A stretch of DNA of 64,000 bases from Mesorhizobium loti (GTDB lineage Bacteria; Pseudomonadota; Alphaproteobacteria; Rhizobiales; Rhizobiaceae): the NCBI RefSeq assembly GCF_002858745.1, contig NZ_PJRO01000011.1, positions 179,832 through 243,831 on the forward strand. The letters run 5' to 3'. The position numbers and the translations under genes were made by a program. Position 1 is the stretch's first letter; each line of letters starts with the position of its first letter. This document shows, one piece after another, positions 1 through 6,794 of this stretch. The notes under the pieces are model-generated. The model did no database searches. It saw only the letters and a program-made list of their open reading frames with translations, and was not told the origin of the DNA.

Positions 1-684
1 CAGTCTAGCCTCTTCGCTGAATACGTAGTTCGCAGCTAGGGCCTTGGTGTAGGCGCCAGATTCCCCTTTTGTGTTGAAAATCGAACCCGAAAAACAGCTG
101 TCAAAGACAAACAGCGCATGTCTGACTTCCAAGGCATCGGCCCATTCTAGGAATTCGCTGAGCCGAATCGCTTTTTCGGCCACTAGGGTGCTGGTAGGGT
201 CGTTGGGGATCTTCGGCATATCGATAGGCAGGAAGTAGCCGGTTCGCCGCAATATTTCATAGTTGCTGTCTGTCGGAACTTGCACCTGGCGCGTCACGCC
301 GTGCCCGCTCAGATAGAACACGAGCCTTGCGTCTCGTGAATAGCCGTACTGAGCCACGAACTCTTCTATGGCTGAACGGATGCCCGCCGCATCGAGGTCC
401 AAGTAACGGGTTACAACAAAGCCTTGCTCTTCCAACGTCGTCGTCAACTGCTCCATTTCCTGCTTGACCTCAGGAAGAGGACGCAACTCGGTGTATTTAG
501 ATTGGCCAATGAGCAAAGCGTAGCTTCCATAGTAGAGCTGCTCCTCACGACCGTCGTCATCCGCCACGAAAGCCGGATCGATCTTTGTCGCGTCTGTGAC
601 GTATTTTTCAGCCGCAAAACTGCCTGTCGCTGTCACCAGCAACATTGCCAGCGTTGGCAGATAACGCTGCAGAAGAGCGCGCAT
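1..684 (-). CDS. Exported caspase-like (peptidase C14) protein, C-terminus cut by window edge
   Basis: I translated 228 codons from an ATG at 684 running off the left edge. An N-terminal signal peptide (hydrophobic residues about 8-24, Ala-rich end) is followed by a caspase-haemoglobinase fold. The alpha/beta core starts near residue 52 (SYALLIGQSKY). The catalytic His is in the SGHG motif (His128) and the catalytic Cys in FDSCFSG (Cys197). Both dyad residues are intact, so an active cysteine peptidase of the metacaspase/orthocaspase class is expected, exported to the periplasm or cell surface. It starts 3 nt after the stop of the upstream gene, so the two are probably co-transcribed. Base composition is lower in GC than the window average. 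The C-terminal part, which often carries accessory repeats in this family, cannot be seen. Confidence 0.82.
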   Translation of the reverse strand, partial: MRALLQRYLPTLAMLLVTATGSFAAEKYVTDATKIDPAFVADDDGREEQLYYGSYALLIGQSKYTELRPLPEVKQEMEQLTTTLEEQGFVVTRYLDLDAAGIRSAIEEFVAQYGYSRDARLVFYLSGHGVTRQVQVPTDSNYEILRRTGYFLPIDMPKIPNDPTSTLVAEKAIRLSEFLEWADALEVRHALFVFDSCFSGSIFNTKGESGAYTKALAANYVFSEEARL

Positions 685-687
685 CGG

Positions 688-1662
688 CTATTCGTTTGCT
701 CCTTCGACAGCAAACTTCTCGTTCAATTGCATCGTGTCGACGTCGTCGAGCCTGGCCACAAATTTGGCAAAGGAGATGTTATCATCAAATGGCAACGCTC
801 CTGGAGCTTTCGATCTCACCTGCTGGTAGAGCCCGTCGCGTATTTTCTTGAAGTTCTCGTCGCGTTTCGCCTTGTCCCATTTCGCCGGAGCTAACATGTA
901 GCCCATGTTGAGCATTTTAGAGCTGCGTGAATTTAGGATCCAGCAATCAACCTTCTTGCCGGCTCCAAGGTCGGGGCAATATCCCGACTGATTGGGTAAG
1001 GTGTTGAGAAAAGCGTACCGATAGGCGAAACCAGCATCTCCATTGGTCCCCGACCCTTGAGCAGACCAATATTTAAATCCCACGGCTGCCTTACTGTAAG
1101 ATGTCAGTTCTCTTCCGTCCTTATCCAAGTAAGCTATGAACACTACGGCATGGCCACTTGGGGGTTTCCCCGGTCTATTGCGATTGATGTTCAGGAATGA
1201 GCCGGGCGCAAGTTCTTCGAATTTGACGCGCTTTCCTATTCCGAAAGTCACCAACGCATCCGCCGTACCATATGATGCCAAATGGGAATCGACCCATAAA
1301 TGTGACCTCAAATCAGTAGGGCGCATTCTGTTGAACGTTGCCACAGGCAAATATTCCATGACGGTCTTGTCGCCGGTCTCCTCCACGTAAAACTTCAGTG
1401 CATAAGAAATGACTTCAGCGACCGCCGCCACGCACATCGTCTTCGGTGGATTGTTCGACTTCACGGTTCCATCTCCGTACTGGAACTCGTGCGTATAGGC
1501 GCTGCTGATGTTGTATCCCTTGCTCGGATACTTCGCGTACAAATGATCGACCGCCTTTAGGATGTACGTATTAAACCCGTCACCAGGAAGAGTTTGGGAT
1601 GATGCTGGCAGCGAAAACATAAAGCCGACCAATGCGGCTATCAGGAACGAATCCTGTTTCAT
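688..1662 (-). CDS. Exported protein with Cys/His papain-like (NlpC/P60 or CHAP-like) signature
   Basis: 324 aa. The N-terminus is a clear signal peptide (MKQDSFLIAALVGFMFSLPA, cleavage near SSQ). I do not recognise a named family. The arrangement is that of a papain-fold hydrolase: a Cys at the start of a helix (KTMCVAAVAEVI, Cys77), then a beta strand with a Gly-His (PPSGHAVVFIAYL, His171) preceded by ELAPGSFLNI, the type of turn seen before the His in NlpC/P60 and CHAP domains. This suggests a secreted peptidase, amidase or transglutaminase-like enzyme. It is the first gene of a two-gene unit with the caspase-like protein downstream (3 nt gap), so the two may act on the same envelope substrate. 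The fold assignment is inference from motif spacing only. Confidence 0.55.
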   Translation of the reverse strand: MKQDSFLIAALVGFMFSLPASSQTLPGDGFNTYILKAVDHLYAKYPSKGYNISSAYTHEFQYGDGTVKSNNPPKTMCVAAVAEVISYALKFYVEETGDKTVMEYLPVATFNRMRPTDLRSHLWVDSHLASYGTADALVTFGIGKRVKFEELAPGSFLNINRNRPGKPPSGHAVVFIAYLDKDGRELTSYSKAAVGFKYWSAQGSGTNGDAGFAYRYAFLNTLPNQSGYCPDLGAGKKVDCWILNSRSSKMLNMGYMLAPAKWDKAKRDENFKKIRDGLYQQVRSKAPGALPFDDNISFAKFVARLDDVDTMQLNEKFAVEGANE

Positions 1663-2027
1663 TCTTGTCCCCCCGGCAAGAAATATCTGGATGAGAATGC
1701 AGTTTTTCCTACAACGATCTATCTGTCAATGATTTCATGTTTTCGCAAAGTAATACCTCTATGGAAGAAATAGAATATCTTTGCGTCATGATGGCTCGGA
1801 GACAGTAATTAGCAGGAAGTGAATCGGACGCTAAGCGTGACGCCGATAGCCTGCCAAGACACTAAATCGATCCAGCTTAGTTACAAGATCATTACTCTGG
1901 CACTGGCCAAGCGGGTACGTTGCTGCGCCATGCGCCGGACTATCGACGACCAATGTGCTGCGCTTGGCGACGCCGAAGGCGTCGTCGTCGCCACCGCTGG
2001 TGAAGTCTGATGGAATCCACCATTTGC
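1663..2027. other. Intergenic region, AT-rich promoter side of the caspase operon
   Basis: 365 bases with no supported gene; short open frames here have no recognisable product or ribosome site. The part next to the exported-protein gene is AT-rich and holds an inverted repeat, CGCAAAG (1744-1750) and CTTTGCG (1779-1785), separated by 28 bases. It may be a regulatory site for the minus-strand pair. Confidence 0.4.
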
Positions 2028-2999
2028 TCAGCTCACCCGCAACGCGAGCTTGCCGACGTAGTGGGTGGCAAGCGCCCGGTGCGCATCAACAACCTGGTCG
2101 AATGGGAATGTACCGGCCACATGGATATGGAACGGGCCAGACTCGATCAGGCGGTTGAGCTTGTCGGTGGCGTCCTCGCCGCGGGCGCCGTTGTAGCGGA
2201 TGAGCTTCACGCCGGGCCTGACATGTGGATCGGGCGTCACTCCGTAGGGGCAGGCGACCCGACCGCCATCGCGCATGGACGACAACGCATGTTCGGCGGC
2301 CTTACCGCCGGCGGTGACAAGGGCAGCGTTCAGGCCGCCAGGGGCGAATTCACGAGCGGCCGCTGCCACGTCGTCCTTGCGCCCATTGACGACGGCGTCG
2401 GCACCAAGCCGATACGATAGCGCCATGCCGTCATCGCCCGAAGCCACCGCGAACACGCGGGCACCCATCCGTTTTGCGAGTTGGATGGCCATGTGCCCGA
2501 TGCCACCGCTGGCACCGAAGATCATGATTGCATCGCCCTGCTTTAGACCGACCTCTTCCAGGCCGCTGAGGGCGGTCAACGCATCCCAGCCCATGACGCC
2601 CGCCTGTTCGATCGTAAGCTTGGCGGGGATGAGCGCCACGTTGCTCGCATCCGTTGCTGCGTACGTGGCATAGGTCCCACCCTTGGGAAGCGGCATGGAG
2701 GCAGCGTACACCCGGTCTCCTTCCTTGAAACGGCTAACCTGGCCGCCAACCGCTGCAATTGTGCCTGAGCAGTCCCAGCCGAGCACGTAAGGGAATGTCG
2801 ACGGCATTCCAAACGCTCCGTCGTAGTGGCCCTCGCGCTCAACCGCGTCCCACGAGGCCACGCCCGCCACTTCAACTCGGATCAGCACATCATTAGCCCC
2901 GACCTCGGGTACGGACACGGTCCGCACGGTAATCAGTCCGGCTCCACCGAACCGGTCGATGGCGGCGGCCTGCATTGTATCCGGTTTTGCATTCGTCAT
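2028..2999 (-). CDS. Zinc-independent MDR oxidoreductase (quinone oxidoreductase-like)
   Basis: 323 aa with the start placed at 2999 (MTNAKPDTMQ), behind an AGGAGA ribosome site; a longer frame to 3152 is open but has no ribosome site and reads as low-complexity sequence. The protein has a GroES-like N-terminal domain (residues about 10-125) and a Rossmann domain with GASGGIG (162-168) binding NADPH. The structural and catalytic zinc ligands of alcohol dehydrogenases are absent, as in the quinone oxidoreductase and enone reductase branch. The likely role is NADPH-dependent reduction of a quinone or activated alkene in the cytoplasm. It stands alone, with no partner gene in the same direction nearby. 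Substrate cannot be assigned. Confidence 0.85.
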   Translation of the reverse strand: MTNAKPDTMQAAAIDRFGGAGLITVRTVSVPEVGANDVLIRVEVAGVASWDAVEREGHYDGAFGMPSTFPYVLGWDCSGTIAAVGGQVSRFKEGDRVYAASMPLPKGGTYATYAATDASNVALIPAKLTIEQAGVMGWDALTALSGLEEVGLKQGDAIMIFGASGGIGHMAIQLAKRMGARVFAVASGDDGMALSYRLGADAVVNGRKDDVAAAAREFAPGGLNAALVTAGGKAAEHALSSMRDGGRVACPYGVTPDPHVRPGVKLIRYNGARGEDATDKLNRLIESGPFHIHVAGTFPFDQVVDAHRALATHYVGKLALRVS

Positions 3000-3629
3000 T
3001 CTTCTTCTCCTGAAAATCCCATTGATCATGAGACGGCCGCTGCGCCGGCGAAGCAGGAGGTCGCCTTTCGCGGTCGTTCCATGATTGGTTGATGATGAAG
3101 GCTGGGGTTGCCTCAACTCATTTATTGCTACGACACCCGGCCCCTTGGACACGGATTGCAGGCTTCATTCCGACACCCACATTTTGATCGGCGCTGCGCC
3201 CGAACCCGCTTGTCGTTCGCGAAAGCTATGATTGGAGAAACGCGACGCCAATACGCACGAAAACGTTAGTGGTTACCTGCCGGTAAGGGGGAACAAACTC
3301 GGTGCGGCATCCGCGGGATTGGTTGGCTACGGCAGTCAATCCCAGCGATCAGTGAAAAGATGTCGACACAGCGGCAATGGGAACGTGAAGCGGGCGGGCT
3401 TGTGAGGCGAAACTCCGCCCTGCGCGGTCATCTTCAACCGGATCGTCGCGCGAACTCCTTCGACCGGCTTTCTCCTGGTGCGTCAGGCGGTCGGCCAGAA
3501 TGTGCTTGGGATCGACCTCGTGGCATCTGTGTTCGCCCAGTGAAACTGATTGCATATTGAAATCAGTCGCGCAATAAGATACTGATTGCGAAACGCAATC
3601 AGTATCGGAAAGCCAAGGAGGAGCTTCGC
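3000..3629. other. Intergenic region with paired palindromes near its right end
   Basis: 630 bases. No convincing gene: a 68-codon frame on the minus strand (3349-3555) and a 66-codon frame on the plus strand overlap each other and match nothing I know; one could be a decayed reading frame. The right end holds the two operator-like palindromes listed separately and the ribosome site of the next gene. Confidence 0.4.
3545..3605. promoter_or_regulatory. Two matching palindromes, ACTGATT-N9-AATCAGT
   Basis: Site 1 is ACTGATT (3545-3551), 9 bases, AATCAGT (3561-3567). Site 2 is ACTGATT (3581-3587), 9 bases, AATCAGT (3597-3603), and site 2 extends to perfect 12-base arms (3579-3590 and 3594-3605). 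The two sites share arms and spacer length and are 36 bases apart. They lie just upstream of the RibD/DHFR-like gene at 3630. This is the layout of a dimeric repressor bound at two operators. No regulator gene lies immediately beside them. Confidence 0.7.
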
Positions 3630-4187
3630 ATGGCCAAGATCGTCACCGGAATGGCGATGTCGCTGGACGGATTCATGCAGGATGCTAACGGAAGTTCGGC
3701 CGCGCTTTCCACCGGCGAAGACGACTTTCGCAACACCGAACGCGGCAAGGCATGCATTGCCGCGACCGGCGCGGTCATGATGGGCCGAAAGACGTTTGAA
3801 ATGGCGGACGACCCGGATCTCTATGCCGGCAACTATGAATTTCAGGTGCCGATCTTTGTGCTTACGCGCAACCCACCGGCCAAACATCCAAGGGAGGGCT
3901 CCGGGCTGACTTTCACCTTCGTCCAGGATGGACTTGATAGCGCGATTGCCCAAGCCAAGGCTGCAGCAGGCAGCAAGCAGGTAACCGTGGTTGGCGGACC
4001 ATCTCTTATCCAGGCATTGCTGCAAAAAGGCGCGGTCGACGAATTGGAGATCGATCTCGCACCGGTCTTGCTGGGCGGTGGGCGCCGGCTCTTCGACAAT
4101 GTCGACAAAGAAATCGCGTTTGAGACAACGAGCATGGACCCCTTGCCGCTGGGCGGCATCGCGCTGCGGTTCTCGGCCAAGCGGTGA
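3630..4187 (+). CDS. RibD C-terminal/dihydrofolate-reductase-like protein
   Basis: 185 aa. The start is fixed by a strong AAGGAGG site 8 bases upstream. The N-terminus MAKIVTGMAMSLDGF is the usual opening strand of this family. TGAVMMGRKTFE follows near residue 48, and GGPSLIQALLQKGAVDELEI near residue 118 is the second nucleotide-binding element. The family binds NADPH; some members reduce pteridines or riboflavin precursors, but many stand-alone members have no known substrate. It lies just downstream of two matching palindromes, so expression is probably under a dedicated repressor. A second, only distantly similar family member sits at 13513. Confidence 0.82.
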   Translation: MAKIVTGMAMSLDGFMQDANGSSAALSTGEDDFRNTERGKACIAATGAVMMGRKTFEMADDPDLYAGNYEFQVPIFVLTRNPPAKHPREGSGLTFTFVQDGLDSAIAQAKAAAGSKQVTVVGGPSLIQALLQKGAVDELEIDLAPVLLGGGRRLFDNVDKEIAFETTSMDPLPLGGIALRFSAKR

Positions 4188-4238
4188 TGCCCTCAAATCA
4201 GCGCCGACACGCCCCGGATCACGCTATCCTCGACGCCC

Positions 4239-5117
4239 TCAGCCCCCGGCGATCCGCTTTCGCCGGATCAGCTCCAAGACACCTGAAATGTCTTCGTCTC
4301 CGAATCCGGCACCGTCCCGCTTGCGGAACAAGCCCAGCATGGGGTCGAGCAGATCGGTCGCGACGCCTTGCTCGCGTGTGGCGGTGAGGATGTTGTCCAG
4401 CGAGGCGGTCTGCATGCCGAGGTTCGACACCACATTCAAGTCGTGACGGCCACTGTCGATCTTCTCGGCATATCCAGGCAGTTCACCCATCATTGCCGTC
4501 ATCCACGGGCCAAGCAGCTTGAGAAATGCGCCCGCGCGGATGCCTTCGGAATCCACCAGCGCGCTGGCGTGGAAGAAGCCGGCGAAAAGACCATACATGC
4601 CGCTGAGAAGCGCAAGGTCATGCAGGGATGCCAGCCCCGCGTCCGCACCCAGATAGTCGGCGGCGCCAAGGTCCCGGAGCGCGTCGGCATGCGCATCGAA
4701 GGCTGCTTTCGATCCGCTGTACAGGATCAGCGCGTGCTCGCCTCCGATCATCGGCGGTGTCGCCATGATGCCGCCGTCGAGATAGGCAGCACCCAGTGCG
4801 GCGACCCGCTCGGCCGCCGCGCGCGCCTGAACCGGCGTGCCGTTGGTGAGATTGACCAGCACGCGCCCTGAGAGCGCCGAAGCGGTATCGTCGATCACCG
4901 CTCCCGACGCGGCGTAATCCAGCACGCACATCACGACGATGTTGCTGGCAGTGACGGCATCAGCGGCGGACGTCGCCTCGCGTGCGCCTTTGGTCGTCAG
5001 TGCGCCGGCTTTGCCGGGTGTGCGGTTCCAGACCGTGACCGTGTGGCCCTGTTGATGAAAACGGGCGGCGAGTGCCTGTCCCATGGCTCCAAGGCCGAGG
5101 ATCGAGATGTTGGCCAT
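4239..5117 (-). CDS. NAD(P)-dependent dehydrogenase, imine-reductase-like (6PGDH/HIBADH superfamily)
   Basis: 292 aa. The N-terminal Rossmann fold has GLGAMG (8-13) and WNRTP after the second strand, which favours NADPH. A later segment, LDGGIMATPPMIGG, is characteristic of imine reductases and their NAD-binding relatives rather than of classical 3-hydroxyisobutyrate dehydrogenases, which carry a conserved Lys in the following helix. The C-terminal half is all-helical, as expected for the dimer-forming domain. Likely reaction: NADPH-dependent reduction of a cyclic or linear imine; the natural substrate is unknown. It is divergent from a LysR gene with a 7-5-7 palindrome between them, so that regulator probably controls it. 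Confidence 0.8.
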   Translation of the reverse strand: MANISILGLGAMGQALAARFHQQGHTVTVWNRTPGKAGALTTKGAREATSAADAVTASNIVVMCVLDYAASGAVIDDTASALSGRVLVNLTNGTPVQARAAAERVAALGAAYLDGGIMATPPMIGGEHALILYSGSKAAFDAHADALRDLGAADYLGADAGLASLHDLALLSGMYGLFAGFFHASALVDSEGIRAGAFLKLLGPWMTAMMGELPGYAEKIDSGRHDLNVVSNLGMQTASLDNILTATREQGVATDLLDPMLGLFRKRDGAGFGDEDISGVLELIRRKRIAGG

Positions 5118-5208
5118 GTGCGTCCTTCCATATTTGCTGTCTCTGCCTGCTCACTGTGGCGACGGCAAAGAGATGCAAACTTGGACGCAGGAGTGGTAGT
5201 GGGCTATC

Positions 5209-5227
5209 TGTGGACCTATCGTCCACA
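5209..5227. promoter_or_regulatory. Candidate LysR operator
   Basis: Perfect inverted repeat TGTGGAC (5209-5215), 5 bases, GTCCACA (5221-5227), with further partial symmetry outside. It lies in the 132-base gap between the imine-reductase-like gene and the divergent LysR gene, 22 bases before the latter. Position and symmetry fit a LysR recognition site. Confidence 0.55.
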
Positions 5228-5249
5228 TATCGGAACGACTGGGCCACAG

Positions 5250-6176
5250 ATGATGAATCTCAACGACCTCTTCGTTTTCGTTCAGGTGGTGAACCACGGC
5301 GGCGTTGCTGCGGCGGGGCGCGCCTTGGGCATCCCCAAGTCCACCCTCAGCAAGCGGCTTTCCGAGCTGGAAAAGGCGATTGGCGTGCGTCTTATCCAGA
5401 GGACCTCGCGCAGCTTCACTGTCACCGAGATCGGCCGCGATTTTCATCGCCATGCCGCGGCAATGCTCATCGAAGCGGCGGCGGCGGAAGATGTCATCAA
5501 GGGGCGTCTGGCCGAGCCGAGTGGAACCGTGCGGATCACGGCATCGCTGCCGATCGCCCAGTTCCGTTTGGCGCGGCTGCTTCCGCGCCTCGCGGTAAGC
5601 TATCCGAAGGTCCGCATCGTGCTCGACGTCTCCGACAGGTTTGTGGACATCGTGCAGGAGGGCTTCGATATCGCCATCCGCAACCATTTCGCGCCCTTGC
5701 CCGATACCGATCTGGTGCAGCGTCGCATTCACTACGACCCCGCCTGGCTCGTCGCGTCGCCCGGATACATCGAGGAGAAGGGCATGCCGTCTCGACCGGA
5801 GGCAGCGAACGAGCTCGATGGGCTCATGGCATCGTCGTCGGACAGGGTCTGGACGCTTCACAATGAGGAAGGCGCTGTTGCCGACGTCATGCCATCGCCG
5901 CGTTACGTCGCCAATGAAACCGTGTCCCTGCTGGAAGCCGCCAAAACGGGACTCGGCGTGGCTTGCCTGGCGAGCAGTTTCTGTGCGCCGCTGATCGAAT
6001 CCCGAGCGCTTGTCCGCATTCTGCCAGGTTGGACAGTGCGAGGCGTGACGACAACGCTGCTGATGCCGCATCGTCGCGGGCAGCTGCCCTCCGTCCGGGT
6101 GGTGGCCGACCATCTGATCGACGAACTGTCGCAACGGCCGCTAGGTGCTGACCTGTTCGATACAGGTTATACGTGA
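5250..6176 (+). CDS. LysR-family transcriptional regulator
   Basis: 308 aa from ATG 5250 (ATG 5253 is equally possible). An open frame extends upstream to 5043, but it overlaps the divergent gene and lacks a ribosome site. The N-terminal winged helix-turn-helix spans residues 1-60 (AAAGRALGIPKSTLSKRL), and RVTITASLP-type sequence opens the ligand-binding domain near residue 92. It most resembles the CrgA/DsdC-like branch that controls a divergently transcribed oxidoreductase. The divergent imine-reductase-like gene and the palindrome between them are the likely target. The inducer is unknown. Confidence 0.88.
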   Translation: MMNLNDLFVFVQVVNHGGVAAAGRALGIPKSTLSKRLSELEKAIGVRLIQRTSRSFTVTEIGRDFHRHAAAMLIEAAAAEDVIKGRLAEPSGTVRITASLPIAQFRLARLLPRLAVSYPKVRIVLDVSDRFVDIVQEGFDIAIRNHFAPLPDTDLVQRRIHYDPAWLVASPGYIEEKGMPSRPEAANELDGLMASSSDRVWTLHNEEGAVADVMPSPRYVANETVSLLEAAKTGLGVACLASSFCAPLIESRALVRILPGWTVRGVTTTLLMPHRRGQLPSVRVVADHLIDELSQRPLGADLFDTGYT

Positions 6177-6794
6177 CAACGCCATAACCGCTCTTGTTCA
6201 GCCGTTTTGCATCGGCGTTCGAGTGATGGCGAACACTGCTCCTATCTGCTCGGCCAGCGCCGACACAGGCCGGCATTTTCTCAGGATTAGATCAAGACGC
6301 GCTTCGTTTGTTGGTACGATATTGTTTGCAAGCTTGTATCTGGCAACGTCGGCAAATTCATTGCCTCCATCACGGCGGAAATGTTCTGCGTTCGGTATTC
6401 AAAGGCCCCCTCGCTTCGATCCGGAGGGCGCGCTAGCACACATGTTCGAATTTCCGCCCTAAAGCACCAGCCTATTTCAAGCGCACCATGTAGATGTAGG
6501 CACGGGCCGTGACTTCAAATTCCGCAATGCCTCCATTCTAGCGGCGGCTGTCGGCGACCTGTTCGGGAACAACCTTCCGCCTGCAACCATAACAAAACAC
6601 GGTGCACTAGCGAGGCCGTGCGCTTTAATTTCAGGAGCATTTTCGGACGAGGCTTTTGGCGCTAGAGAAATTACGGCTTGCGCAATTTCCTTAACGACGA
6701 TGGATGAAGCTCTCCTGCGCCATTTGACTTCAACCCGTAGGAAACCAATCTGCCTAGCACGAGTTATGGACTACCTTTGAAACGGCTTCTTGGT
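6177..6794. other. Gene-poor stretch at the left edge of the SIR2 island
   Basis: 618 bases without an intact gene. The left part (6198 to about 6393, minus) reads as the tail of a lost regulator, listed separately. In 6463-6780 two overlapping frames stay open on opposite strands for roughly 95-105 codons. Neither has a usable start or ribosome site and I recognise neither. The region looks like decayed sequence at an insertion boundary. Confidence 0.45.
6198..6393 (-). pseudogene. Probable 3' remnant of a LysR-type regulator gene
   Basis: A minus-strand frame with no start codon ends at 6198 with TGA. Its last residues read ARLDLILRKCRPVSALAEQI followed by GAVFA, in the style of a LysR C-terminus. 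They align with the C-terminus of the LysR gene at 9819 (GPVSELVQRMGAVLAASRV), about half of 19 positions being identical, and the DNA is also visibly alike (6228-6292 against 9846-9914). A stop codon precedes the frame on its 5' side. This suggests that a regulator gene was truncated when the neighbouring island arrived. It could instead be chance similarity of a short stretch. Confidence 0.42.

Noticed and set aside
1819..2158. Small plus-strand open frames next to the MDR oxidoreductase gene.
   Set aside because: They overlap the real minus-strand gene or empty sequence, lack ribosome sites and have no recognisable product.
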